From Phycomyces blakesleeanus NRRL 1555(-) (Eukaryota; Mucoromycota; Mucoromycetes; Mucorales; Phycomycetaceae), in NCBI RefSeq assembly GCF_001638985.1, contig NW_017265139.1, positions 806,001 to 870,000 of the forward strand: DNA of 64,000 bases. The letters are read 5' to 3'. The translations under genes and the position numbers were made by a program. Positions 22,163-34,355 of this stretch are shown piece after piece. How positions within the stretch are numbered: the first letter of the stretch is position 1; every line of letters begins with the position of its first letter. The notes beneath the pieces are model-generated. The model made no database searches, had not been told where the DNA came from, and saw nothing but the letters and a program-made list of their open reading frames with translations.

Positions 22163-25100
22163 TTAGAGGCGAGTGTCCTCAATCGCCAATAGAACTGTGG
22201 GTGCATGGAAAAGCTTGAGCCTGTGGGCATGAACATTGTGAAGGACCCTATTAGTAGAGACGTGGAGGGGGAGCAGAGAGTAATGGTCACCAGAGACCAG
22301 GGTGATGCAATAAGACCCTTTCCAGGTGCGAGTGAGTTTGCCAGCTTTTTGAGGTTGGAAGAGGGGCTTGGAGAATAGAAGGACCTCTTGGCCCACCTGG
22401 AAGCCAGGTGGCTTCCAGAGCTGGTTGAGTGTAAGCTCGTTTGAGGCGTGTGATTGTAGGTTGATTAGTCGAACCAAGTCCAGAGCCGAGGACAAGGCAG
22501 TGTTGATACCAGAGGCATAGTCAGTTGGGGTTGTCTGTTGGGGATCTTGCACTATAGTAGCTGGGATTCTGGCTTCACGGCCGTGGATGAGAAAGAAAGG
22601 CGAGAATTGCATGGACGCGTGGACAGACGAGTTGTAGACGAGTTGAAACAGTCTCAGATAGTGGTCCCAGGTGGAGTGTATGGTGCTTTGATCTATGTAA
22701 CAGACGATCATGTTTCTCAGTGTGGCCATAAAACGTTCTACTCCTCCGTTAGATTGGGGATGATATGCAGGTGCAAACTTTTGTGTGATGGCAAGTTGTC
22801 TGGCTAGTGTGTGCAATAAGCCAGATGAGAAGGGTTGGCCATTGTCAGAGAGGATGACCCTTGGTAGCCCGTGTTCAGCAAAGACTTTGAAGCAAAGTGC
22901 GGCCGTAACGGTGGACTCATTGAGGCTTGTCAGAGGTACCAAGATGACGACTGTGAGAATAAACATTGTATCACCAAGATATACCTATGGTCTTGCAGGC
23001 TGAGGGGTAATGGCCCAAATACATCAATGGCAATGGTGTCAAATGGGGCCATTGGTGGTGCCTGAGAGACTGACTCCGTTGACCCTAGTGTAATGCGAGG
23101 GGACTTTGACTGCTGGCAGTTTACATAAGACAACACCTTCTGAGAGACCCAGGGTCAGAGGTCTTTGAACCAAACGAGTCATTGGAATCGTTGCAAGGTG
23201 TGGTTCAGACCTAGATGTCCAGCGGAAGGGGTGCAGTGTAGAAGTTCAAAAAACTCTTCGCACATGTTCACAGGCAAAACTGGTTGGAAGCAGTGCATCA
23301 ATAGTGAACTAGAATACAGAAAGTTGGCAGGAAGCTCAGACATGTCTTTTATATTCTTGCAAAAGGGGTTGCTGGCCTGTCTTGTCACGAGTTCGTCTAC
23401 GCCAATGGCGTTGATCATCGGATATCGTGACAGAGCATCCAGGCCCGAATTCTCTTTGCCAGGCCAGTATACAATGGTAAAGCTGTGTCCTTGTAGTAGA
23501 AGGGCCCAACGGGCCAGCCGCCCATGGAGGTCAGAGGTTTTCAACAGGTATTGGAGGGCCTGGTGATCAGTCACCACTGTGAAATGTGTGTCAGTCAAGT
23601 AATGGGTGAACTTCTTTATTCCCCACACTATGGCCAGGGCTTCAATCTCAGTAACACTATAATTACGTTCTGCCGGGCTGAGTGAGTGGGGCGCAAATGC
23701 TATGGCATGTGGGCAATGTGTGGGGGTTTTGCATTGAGAAAGAATCACCTCAATGCCAGCAGTGCACGTGTCATCGGTGTGCAGCTCGAAGGGTTGCTTG
23801 AAATCCGGAAATCAAAGTGTGGGAGTGGTTAGGAGTGCCTTCTGGAGTTGAGCAGTTGCCTGGGAGTGTGCCTTGTCCCATACCCAAGGGGCATCCTTGG
23901 TGAGTAAGCAGTTCAGGGGAGCCAAGAGGACAGAGAATTGGGGTATGAAGCACCTATAGTAACCACACAAGCCCAGAAACGAACATAGGCTATCAACGTC
24001 CACTGAAGTGGGGAAGGAAGCAATGTCCTTTATCTTGTCAGGGTTGGTGCGCAGACCAGTGGCAGTGATCAAGTATCCAAGGTACTTGACTTCTGGGCAG
24101 GTAAAGCTGCACTTCTTGAGATTAACAGTGAGAGATGCAGTTTGCAGACGGCTGAAGATGGCAGCCAGGTCCTTGAGGTGTTTCACAAAGGACGAAGAGA
24201 AGATGATGATGTCATCTAAGTAGACGAGGCAGAGTTGCCACTTGAGGCTGGCCAGCACAGCGTCCATCAGTTGCTGCATGGTTGCAGGTGCATTGGAGAG
24301 GCCAAAGGGCATGCGCACAAACTCGAATAGCCCTTTTCAACACACAAACGCAGAGCGGGGACGGGACGCAGCATCCAGCTCGATTTGCCAGTACGAAGTG
24401 GTGAGGTCAAGTGTGGAGAAGATAGTGGAATTGCCCAGGGCATGCAAGGTGTCATCAATACGTGGAAGGGGGCAGACATCCCTAGTTGTTATACCATTCA
24501 GTCGTCAATAATCGATACAGAAACGTAGGGAACCATCCTTCTTGGCCACAATGACGACAGGGGAACTCCACGGCAAGTGGGAGGGTACCACAATTCCGTC
24601 TTGTAGCATCTCATCAATCATGTCATTGATTTTTTCATTCTCAGCGGCCGACGCGCAATGGGGTGGGCCAGAGAGAGGGGGTTGTTGACCTGTGTCAATG
24701 TGATTTTGGACCTGTGATGTGACAGTTGAGGCCTTGGCGGCAAACACACTACGGAACCAGTTGAGTAAGTAGACAATTTGATCTTTCTGTGCATCCTCCA
24801 GTGCTGTGTCCATGGGAAGATCCTCCTTGGTGAATGGTGCCTGGTGGTTGCTAGATGTGGGGGTCAACAAAGTGTTAGTACTGCTCTTTATATTGATGAA
24901 ATTAATACTTCCCAAATCTTCAGAGGTTGCCAATTGGCACCCTGATTGTAGCTGCACAGTAGTGTTCCCCAAGTTTGCAACTTTGATGGTGGCAAATCCC
25001 TGTGGATCAAATTTCACCAGGCCAGCAGTCACAGCACACAGATGAGAAGAGAGCATCTCCAGACCAGTTTCCACATAAGCCAAGCAGTTGGCAGGACCTT

Positions 25101-26475
25101 GTACGGTATGGTAACAGTGTGACAGGGCTGGGAGACGAACGTGACCAATCGCCCTCACAGGGCAGGGGACGTGTGAGGATGGTTGAGATATTGTTGTGCA
25201 TGTGTCAAACTGAATGCTATCGGCCAATGTGTCAATGACAGCTGACAATCTTTTCAAGTCCAGATATCCTAGTATGATATCGTGAGCAAGGTGTTTGACC
25301 ACCTGGAATGTGAGGGTGAAGGGTCGACCCAGAAGACCAACGGCCAGAGTGGTGGTGCCATGGGATCGTGTGGGTGCACCAGCTGCTGTGGTGAAGGTGA
25401 TGGCCTGGTTGCTTTTCACAATCGCGTTCAGTCCGTTAAGGGCAGAAGCACAGATAGCAGTAATGGCAGACCCAGTGTCTACCAAGGCAGAGAGAGCACG
25501 GTCTTGTACCACACAAGGTACAGAGGGCCCAGAGGGCGAGGACAACAGGAAACCATGGGGCTGATTAGCCAACAACACACTGACGGTAGCTGAGAGTGCG
25601 GGAGGAGAGGTGTCGTGTGAATCCTGTGGGAACGAGACAGCAGCACACCGAGGAGTGCCCTGGCAGTCCTTGTTACAGTGGGCTCCCTCACAATAACCAC
25701 ATATGGGTTTTCCATCTGGTCCCCAGAGGCGAGGGACTCTGTCTGGAGGTCCATTACGATGCGGTTGGGAAGAGGAAATGGCGGCCGAACAGTCCATGGG
25801 CTATGGGCCAAACTGAGAGAGGGGAGCAAAGGCTGGTGGTGGTGCATACTTGCCACGTCAATTCTCATGCTCCATGGCAGTGGCATAGGCGGATTCCCAG
25901 TCGTCATACTTGGTCAAGGTGGGTTCCACCAGTTGGCGGAGCTGCGGTTTTATGTTTTCCATAAAAATGGCCAAGATAGTGCAGTTGGATAGTTGACAGA
26001 TAGAGGGAATGTTGTTGGCCAACATGGCGAACTTCACGCGGAACATATGGATGGGCAATGTGCCCTGTTTCGTGGCCTGGAGGGCACGACGCCATTGCAA
26101 CTTCTCAATTTCGGGGTCCAACCCATATGTGCTTGTCAGGAGTTCAGTCAGGGCAGCCCAGTCGTGACGGGTTCTAGACACGTGGATCCATTCCCCAATA
26201 TCGGGCAGGAGGTAGTGAGGCAAGAACTTGCCCAAAAGGTCCGAAGAGACCCCCACAAGAGTAGCTTCTGTTTCGTAGAGTGAAAGCCACGAGTTGATGT
26301 ACATTCCTGGGTGGAATTGGGGAACTGGCAATGCCTTGGCAGCAGAGGTGAGGTACAGGGTGGCGAGCATGTCTGGAGCAGAGACATCCATGGGAGATAG
26401 AGGAAGTGGTGGAAGAATGGCCGAACCATTGGATTGTGTCCAAGACAGAGGGTTGTGTTGGCTATGCTCAGTCAT
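22163..26475 (-). pseudogene. Gag-pol of Gypsy B with multiple stops
   Basis: Gag starts at ATG 26475 and shifts frame near 25860-25900 into a zinc knuckle (CGYCEGAHCNKDC). It is followed by protease (ALVDTGSAITAI), reverse transcriptase (VYLDDIIIF), RNase H (TDHQALQYLL) and integrase (IDVFGPL, LSDNGQPF, GGVERFMATL). In-frame stops are TGA at 24505-24507, 24337-24339, 23812-23814, 23179-23181 and 23155-23157, and there is a frame change near 22940-22970. The protein ends at 22163. No chromodomain is visible, unlike element A. Confidence 0.9.
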
Positions 26476-26561
26476 GGTGGTGAAGAGACGAAGAACCAAA
26501 GGAGATGAGACGGTAGAGGCAGAGGCAATAAGTAATTAGAGAAAGGCAAGCTTCTCCACCA

Positions 26562-26824
26562 TGTAATGACTATAGATAAAAGGGTTTGCATTGGAGGCTA
26601 GTTTAGGCAACTAGTCAATGAGACCGAAGTTTGAGCTTAAGAAAGATGATCTTTTATTGAGAAGAGGTGATGGGTATTTATATGAGTAGAAGACGGGCAG
26701 AGATACAGACAGAAGATAATAGAGAAGAATGTTATGCAATTGTATGTACCTACTTGCAGTAGCCCTTTACTACTGCAAGCAGTACATCCTATCGGAGGTA
26801 CAATATCTTGATCTTCACACAACA
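26562..26824 (-). repeat. 5' LTR of Gypsy B
   Basis: 263 bp. It contains CTCATATAAATA on the coding strand (about 26675-26686), a likely TATA box. Confidence 0.93.
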
Positions 26825-27233
26825 AACTTGAAAGGAATTTTTCAAACATTGTAAAACATGTTAGGCCAATCGTATAACACTAATTCCTTGTTTTTAAACT
26901 GGTGACTTCGTGACTTGTTTTCCTAGTTGACTTCAATGCAAAGGTTATTAGCATCTAAAATTATTTATGCAAGACTAATGAAATATTAGAAGATAGTTAG
27001 TTTATGATTATAGTGTTAAGATATATAAATATAATAATTGTTGTCAAACAGTCTTTAACAAATATGATGGTTTGTATCATAAATGTTAAAAAGCAAATAT
27101 TATAACAAGATATTTATTTGTCAAGAAATTACAGAAGAATCAATTGAATTGTTTTAAATAAAAACTAGTGTACTTATATCAACTATTACAAAAACTATAC
27201 AGAAAATCAAATACAAAAAAGAGATATGCATAC
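26825..27233. other. Spacer between the two Gypsy elements
   Basis: AT-rich, no gene recognised. It ends in CATAC (27229-27233), the target site of Gypsy A. Confidence 0.6.
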
Positions 27234-27530
27234 TGTGGTATACACACCACAATTGAGTGAAGAACAGACCCCACAACCAAACACTGGTTCCTTCTTGCTA
27301 ATGAACCTGGCAAGTTAACAATCTCCGGAACTGTTACACACCAGGCACACGTACACTACACACTCATACAATGTAAACCAACCATTACACAACAGGGATT
27401 TGAATTACAGGGATTTGAATAGTAGCAGATATAAACAATATTATTTTGTCTCTTTAATAAATAACACTCTCACAGTATCTACTTTTCCCATTATTGAGAT
27501 ACTAACCCATAAACAATCCCGAATACCTCA
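27234..27530 (+). repeat. 5' LTR of Gypsy A
   Basis: TATAAA at 27430-27435 is a likely promoter TATA box. TCACAGTA at 27470-27477 is complementary to TACTGTGA at 27536-27543 just beyond the LTR, a possible self-priming pair. Confidence 0.95.
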
Positions 27531-27561
27531 TTTTTTACTGTGAATTGTATTTTTGACAAAA

Positions 27562-30500
27562 ATGAACAATTACATTGCGAATGCCTCCATCGCCAGTTCG
27601 AATGACGAATCGCAGAAGAGCGAATTGCAAAAGGACACTAGAGAAGACAGCCAAAGCAACAATGAGGACTTCGAGATGGAGGAAGAGGAACGCAACCAAG
27701 AAATCAACATCCTGGCAATTGGGATAGAAATTGACGCTTGCCGCAAGAAAGCAGCAGAAAAGTTGATAAAGGTTCTGGAAAACCCCGAGGCTAAACTCGA
27801 CGATATAAGAAAGGCCCAAGAAGAGGTGGCCAACACCAAAGTGCGTTGGGTGGCTTTCTGTGACGCCCAAGAGATGATGTCCAGCCCATCAGCCGTTGAG
27901 GTCTTCAGGGCCAATATTGAGAAGAAAGCCGGAAAATACTGAGGCAACAACAAGGCAGACTCCTTCGTTCCCCCCAACCTTCCTGCCTTCCAGCTTCGTG
28001 GTGGACCAGTCCATCAGACCAACAAGGCGGTCCATGACTCCATCGCCGCGTTTTTGAACGACTTCGAAGTGCAGCTCCGGGCACACAACCTGGATTTTGA
28101 TCAGCACTGGGAACGCTTGTTCTGGCTTACCTGTGACAAGAGACAACGCGTCTCATTTGAGAAGACAAGGGCCGGAAGAGGTTTGAAGTGGAAGGAGGTA
28201 CGCCAGCAGCTAGAAAGCGAGCACGGTAACCCGTACCACCTGTGGATCAAGAAGCATGAAGTCCACTGCATGCTGCAAAAGCCAGGAGAGCTTGTCAGAG
28301 CATACGCGGAAAGATTCCTGGACAGTGTTCATGCCACCAACCTCGACAGTAGCAACGAGCTTGTATGGCTCTTCACCTCCAAGCTGTTGAGACCTGTAAG
28401 AGAGAAAGCGTGGCAAACACTTACGCAGCACTACGGCTTGGTTGTTCCCAAGAACATACACCAAGTCATACCGTTGATTGTGGCCACTAGTGGTGAGGAG
28501 ACAGACTCCCTGTTCCAAGAGGAACGGACCACAAGTGGTACCAAGAGATACCAAGAAGACAATCACAAGTACACCGGCAGCAAGAGAGGACGCGGTGAAT
28601 TCCGTAGAGAACAACGTGGAAACAATCACAACAACAGAGGATCCTGCCCTTTGCATCCCAAGGGCAGACACAGCAAAGACGAATGCCATATACTCAAGAG
28701 TATTACGAGCATGGAGAATAAGACCTTCACACCACCAGCACCAAGACCAGCACCCCTCTGCCATTACTGTCATAAAGTTCTGTACTTCAACGGGCATAAA
28801 TGCCCTGAGTTTCAGTTGGCCAAAGCCAAAAAGCCAGTATTTGCAAACCGTAGCACAAGAACAGTCAACAGTGAGGATGCACTGAATAGTAGAATTGAGC
28901 TGGACCTGAGCCAACTCAATCTACAAGCACAAGGTAAACACCTTAACATTCACCACCTCACTGCACTGCCACATAACGACGGCTCACTCTATGTTCCTAT
29001 AATTGTTCAGAGTAGCCGGGTGTGGGCACTGGTGGACTCTGGAGCAAACGCTTCTTTCATTTCTCCAGACCTTGTCTCCTCTCTCTCTCTACCTATCACT
29101 AAATGTAGTTCAAAAAAGCAGCACATTTATTTAGCATCAGAGAATAGCTTAGCGGAACATTTAGGCACTGTTGAGAACCTTTCATTATCTTATATGAGTT
29201 GTAAACTGAATCACAACTTCGTAGTAATGAGTTTAGCCTTAGGCACACAGATGAGCATTGGCACAGACTTAATGCCCAGACTGGGCATGGCAATTACAAA
29301 CTTAGCAACTACTTGGGACGATCAAAAAAGCGATTCATTGAGCGAAAACACTCCAGATGATGTGCCAGAACCTAATAAATCTCCTGCTGGCACATCTGAG
29401 GAGCAAAAACAGTTTACGGAAGCTATAGAACAATCTATCAGATCCAACAAACTTATTCCTAAAACATCATTTTGCACTATACCAGAATCTATCATCCATA
29501 TCGACACACCAGAAGGCGTAACTTCCTACAGAAGACAATACCCTTTACTGGTAGTATATGAGCCTAGAATCCAAGAGACTGTAAACACTTGGCTAGCAGA
29601 TGGTACAATAGAGGTGGCATCCAATGATATGGAATGGAATAGTCCTATTACACTAGCACCAAAAAAAGACATGTTTGGTAATTACACAGACAGAAGACCC
29701 TGTCTAGACCCCAGACATATCAACAAACTTTTAAAAGACGACAGATATCCTTTACCTCTTATAAGAGACGTATTTCACACACTTAAAGATGTGGTTGTTT
29801 TCACTACCCTAGACCTTACAAGTGCTTTCCATCGATTTGAGGTATACAAGCCAGACAGACCTAAAACAACATTCACCTTCAAAGGAAGGCAGTACATGTT
29901 CCGCGGCTGCCCTTTTGGACTTAAACCCATCTCATCTAAATTCCAGCGGGTTATGAACATTGCTTTCAAAGATATGCCTTTTGTAACCACATTCGTAGAC
30001 GATATTGTGGTATTCTCTCATAACATGGAGGAATACACAAAACATGTTAAAACAGCAATAGAACAACTTACTAGTGTTAATCTCATCTTAAATCCAAAGA
30101 AATGTCATTTCGCACAAAGAGCAGTCTTCTTACTAGGCTTTTGTGTGTCAGATAAAGGCATTTCACTGGATACAAGAAAGGTCAGTAGCATCCAAGCATG
30201 GCCTACGCCTAACACCGGAAAAGATATACAACGGTTTCTTGGTGTTATAAATTACTTCAGGGAACATATACCTAATGTCTCCCAGCTCACCGCACCTCTT
30301 GATCGACTTCGTAACGAGGGTGATCTTACACCTCTCTGGACCAACGAGCATTATAACAGCTTCACAAACCTAAAAGACATCCTACTCAAACTGCCTATCC
30401 TGTGCTACCCAAACCTAAAGTACCCTTTCAGTGTGGCCACAGACGCATCAAACGTAGGAATAGGTGCTGTCCTATATCAAGTCATCAATGGAGAAACGCA

Positions 30501-32274
30501 ACACATCGGTTTCATGGCTCGCGCATTGTCTAAAAGTGAACGAAACTATTCCACTACAAAACGTGAGCTACTCGCGGTAATATATGCATTGAATAAGTTC
30601 CACAAATATCTTTGGGGAAATCCGTTCACTCTATACACCGATCACAAAGCCCTCACATATATACATACACAAAAGATTGCCAATGCTATGATGATAAACT
30701 GGCTGGATACCATACTCGAATATTCATTCGAGGTACTCCACCTGCCCGGTCTAAGCAACATCTTACCTGACCAGCTATCACGACTTTTCCCTACGGAAAA
30801 AGAGCTGGAAGGGGGTAATGACTCCGCAGTTAATTTCACAGGCCAAAAAATGGTCATTAATAGACAACAAACTGTAGTCAACACCAATTACGATGAGATG
30901 CTAACACCACCAGACAGTGACAGAGAAGAACTTCTTGCCAAAGCTCACGCTTTCGGACACTTTGGAGCAGATGCCATGACAAACGCACTTCATAATGAAG
31001 GGATACACTGGACAAACATACATAGAGACGCCGCCAAGGTTGTACAAGACTGTATAGAATGCCAAAAGTATAACATAGCAAAGAAAGGTTATCACCCTCT
31101 ACGACCAATTCACGTATATTTACCATGCGATCATTGGGCTATTGATTTAGCAGGTCCTTTCACGACCTCACATAACAGTAATAACTACTTACTGGTAATG
31201 GTAGACATTTGCACAAGATTTTGTGTACTACGTGCAATACCTGATAAAACACAGGACACTGTTGTCAGCACTGTAATAGACGTCTTCTGTAATTTCGGAT
31301 TCCCTAGATACTTACAATCAGACAATGGCAAAGAGTTCGTCAACTCACTTATGAAAAAACTAGCTGAAACATCTGATTTTGATCACAGATTAGCTACGCC
31401 CTATCACCCAAGAGCTAACGGTGTAGCCGAACGCTGGGTTCAAATCTCAACCAACGCGATTAAGAAATGTATAAAAGGAGCGACCCGAGATTGGGACCTC
31501 TATGTACCTAGCATACAGCTAGCAATGAATGCCAAAGTAACAAAACGTAATGGAATGGCTCCTTACAACCTTATGTTCGCCAGAACAATGAATGGATTTA
31601 AAAGCTACGCCGATGATCCAGCAGTACCATCACTCACAGAGGATGAGCTACAAAAGCGTATAAAAACAATGGCAGACGTTGTGTTTCCCGCAATCACTGA
31701 AAGAGCAAAAGCAGTAACAAATGCACAAAAGGGCAAGTTTGATAAGAAATACAGGATGATACAATTCCCTCCTAATAGCCAAGTCATGATTAAAGAACTG
31801 CAACACGGTAAACTAGAACCTGCATACCAAGGTCCTTACACCGTAGTCAGAGAGAAACAGGGAGGTTCTTACGTCCTCATGGATGAACAAGGACTACTGA
31901 TGCCCAGAGAATATCTACCCTCACAACTCAAGCTGATCTCACAGGACAAACTCGTCTCACTAGATGAAGTCCAGAAAATTGGCAAAGAATACTTTACAGT
32001 CAGAGCAGTAGTAGCTCATAGAGAACTGGCTAAAGGAAAATACGAGTACAGAGTAAGATGGGAAGGTTACGAAGAAAAAGATGATACATGGCAAACACCT
32101 GAGTCCTTTAGCAGCCCAAAACCTATTGCGGATTATTGGGATCGACTTGGTACAACATCAATTGACAAGACACAAAACCCACATCAGACACGCGCCGTCA
32201 CTGCAACGTACATTAGCAAATGCCACACTACGAAGCCCACACCTACACGCCAAAGCAAATGCTCAAGATGCTAA
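27562..32274 (+). CDS. Gag-pol polyprotein with chromodomain, one in-frame TGA
   Basis: A single frame of about 1,570 codons runs from ATG 27562 to the stop at 32272-32274, interrupted only by TGA at 27940-27942 (codon 127). Order: acidic N-terminus; gag (about 28054-28600); zinc-binding CPLHPKGRHSKDEC near 28644 and CHYC...GHKC near 28765; protease ALVDSGANASF near 29030; reverse transcriptase with FVDDIVVF near 29993; RNase H (ATDASNVGIGAVLY) near 30438; integrase HHCC finger (30943-31068); DDE residues in AIDLAG, QSDNGKEF and NGVAERW; and a C-terminal chromodomain (YEYRVRWEGYEEKDDTWQ) near 32041-32094. The chromodomain probably directs integration to marked chromatin. The TGA could be a fresh mutation or a readthrough site. 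Confidence 0.93.
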
Positions 32275-32398
32275 TGCTCAATACGCTTACGTACAACACG
32301 ATAACGTTCACGATGCTAACGCCCGATGCTATGCCCAAGAAGCTAACATGGTCCCTTCAGTCTAAAGTAACTCAACTCTCAACACAGTTATTCAACCT

Positions 32399-32410
32399 GG
32401 AAGGGGGTAA
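32399..32410 (+). promoter_or_regulatory. Polypurine tract of Gypsy A
   Basis: GGAAGGGGGTAA directly abuts the 3' LTR and would prime plus-strand DNA synthesis. Confidence 0.85.
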
Positions 32411-32702
32411 TGTGGTATACACACCACAATTAAGAACAGACCCCACAACCAAACACTGGTTCCTTCTTGCTAATGAACCTGGCAAGTTAACAATCTCTGG
32501 AACTGTTACACACCAGGCACACGTACACTACACACTCATACAGTGTAAACCAACCATTACACAACAGGGATTTGAATTACAGGGATTTGAATAGTAGCAG
32601 ATATAAACAATATTATTTTGTCTCTTTAATAAATAACACTCTCACAGTATCTACTTTTCCCATTATTGAGATACTAACCCATAAACAACCCCGAATACCT
32701 CA
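32411..32702 (+). repeat. 3' LTR of Gypsy A
   Basis: 292 bp. Relative to the 5' copy it lacks 5 bp near position 22 and has three transitions. Confidence 0.95.
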
Positions 32703-32707
32703 CATAC

Positions 32708-33039
32708 TATTTAAACAATAGAAATGCTGATCTGCATAAAAGTATATACTTCATTAGCAGTTATTCATTAAACTATATATTCAAATATTTGTATATATTA
32801 ACAACATAGAAAGGCTAAAGTAGAATAATGATAATAAACCATATAATAGTAAGACAACTGTACTGTATTTTATATAACTTCCATTAGCAAAGTCATGCAA
32901 AGAAAGTTTATGACGTTCTAGTAATTCTCACCAGTAAAATCACATAAAGAGTGATATTTCAAAAGCTATAAATATATGAAAAATATATATATCAATACAA
33001 ATACTACTCTTATTCATATACACACCATTATAATCTCAA
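32708..33039. other. AT-rich upstream region of the Harbinger Myb-like gene
   Basis: CTATAAATATATG near 32965 is a possible TATA box about 70 bases upstream of the ATG. No terminal repeat was identified. Confidence 0.4.
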
Positions 33040-33904
33040 ATGCAACAACTACAAGAGAAAAAATCCAACAGCCACTTTACTGCAAGACGTGAGGAGACAT
33101 TGTTGCAGTACATAATGTTTGAGCATTCAGAGTATCAGCCTTGGGGTCAAAGAGAGGCCACATGGGAAAGGGTCACAGCAGCAGTGAACTGGATCGATTC
33201 AAGTGAAGGGGATATATCTGCCATCACTGCCTGGAGGCAATACAAGTCGCTGATGGCAAGCTATAAAAGACATCAGGCCCATAATCAGTTCCAGAGCAAG
33301 ATCTACGAGCCATACTCTGAGACTGACAGACTCCTTTGCATGCTTGTAGATATGGTAATACATACAAAAAAAAGATATAATGCTATATTCTTTAAAGATT
33401 TACACTTTATAAAAAAAAATTATTTGAATTTAACTTGTTTGATAACATTTATCTTTGAAGGAAAAGGATTTGAAGCTGCAGTCTGAGCAGAGAGATGCAG
33501 CAAAGGTGGCCGAAACGCAGGAGAAGGCTGAGAAGGAGCAGCTGATCCAGGACAGGGCCACAAATGCGATCCACCCGGTGATCAAAGAATAGTGGTTGGC
33601 CCCAAGAAAATGGCCACATGTAGATGAGCCTTCTACTTCCACTTCTGCTCCCAGAATGGAGAAGGTGTCAATGAGTGATGCATCCACAATGATGCAGATG
33701 CTGAAAGAAGAAGTGGAGACTGTTCTGGATCCGGTAATGGATCAGAAGATCCTTTCTCGACTTGATGAGATTGACATGAAGGTGGATCATGTAATTGATC
33801 TACTTTCGAGTATACATCTTGGCAATGGAAATTCTGAGGTTTTCACTCTGGAGATTACACCAACTGGTCTTCCTTTGGAACCACAGTCAGATATGATACT
33901 GTAG
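33040..33904 (+). CDS. Myb/SANT-like helper protein of a PIF/Harbinger element, with internal TAG
   Basis: Exon 1 (33040-33354) encodes 105 residues with a trihelix/Myb-SANT-like DNA-binding domain (FTARREETLLQYIM... WGQREATWERVTAAV... RQYKSLMASYKRH). After a GT-AG intron, exon 2 (33461-33904) gives a charged coiled coil (SEQRDAAKVAETQEKAEKEQL) and a C-terminal region with LDEIDMKVDHVIDLL. An in-frame TAG at 33590-33592 cuts the product to 148 residues; beyond it the frame stays open for 103 codons, so this looks like one recent nonsense change. It is convergent with the transposase at 34356-35718. In known PIF/Harbinger elements the Myb-like partner binds the element ends and brings the transposase to the nucleus. 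Confidence 0.75.
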
Positions 33905-34355
33905 CTATAAATTCGTATAATTATATGAAAATGACCAGTTTAATAATCACAACTCGAGAAAGTTTAGTAATTTTAGTAAAGACACAATTTTACCTCATTA
34001 AGAACACTTTTGCATTTTACATTTTGTTAACTAATGACAATATTCTAGAACTGTTTCATCAAATTTTATCTAATATATCATAACAAGTTAAGTGTAACAT
34101 TTTATTGTCTTGATACTATTGCTTGATTGAAAAATCATCTCTTGTTTATTGAGATTGTATCATAAGAATATTACCATTTTTATTCATAGTAATAACACAG
34201 TCAGTTAAAGCGTTTTTTATGTCTAATTAATTATCTAAAATACATTACACACACAAATATATATAACAAATTGAAATACATGAAATAACTTTATAACTTC
34301 TTGGTTTATTAGGATTTTATTATATATATCAACAAAATATTCAAGAACACAGATT
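33905..34355. other. Spacer between the two Harbinger genes
   Basis: AT-rich shared 3' region of the convergent genes. No gene seen. Confidence 0.6.

Larger units (their letters stand above)
21893..26824 (-). mobile_element. Gypsy-type LTR retrotransposon B, old and inactive
   Basis: Two LTRs (21893-22153 and 26562-26824) bound a minus-strand gag-pol relic. Termini are TG...CA on the coding strand. AACT flanks both ends (21889-21892 and 26825-26828), giving a 4 bp duplication, or 5 bp if the LTR is one base shorter. By eye the LTRs differ by about nine substitutions, seven of them transitions, plus a 2 bp indel: some 3.4%, older than element A. On the coding strand the 5' LTR is followed by TGGTGGAGAAGC, a plausible tRNA-primed start site. 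No purine tract precedes the 3' LTR on that strand. Confidence 0.9.
27234..32702 (+). mobile_element. Chromodomain Gypsy LTR retrotransposon A, young
   Basis: LTRs lie at 27234-27530 (297 bp) and 32411-32702 (292 bp), starting TGTGG and ending CTCA, with an exact CATAC duplication at 27229-27233 and 32703-32707. They differ by three transitions and one 5 bp indel, about 1%. A purine tract GGAAGGGGGTAA ends at 32410, just before the 3' LTR. One long gag-pol frame fills the interior. Confidence 0.96.

Noticed and set aside
22163..26475. Reassigned UGA codon as an explanation for TGA codons in Gypsy B
   Set aside because: The host genes here do not use TGA as sense in their joined exons, and the element also has frameshifts and diverged LTRs.
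28210..28914. 234-codon minus-strand frame
   Set aside because: Antisense shadow of the Gypsy A gag region; no domain and opposite to a well-supported frame.
32081..32365. Open frame overlapping the 3' end of gag-pol with DANAQ-like repeats
   Set aside because: Its upstream part is out of frame with the chromodomain; the downstream repeats may be untranslated or a frameshifted tail, with no evidence for expression.
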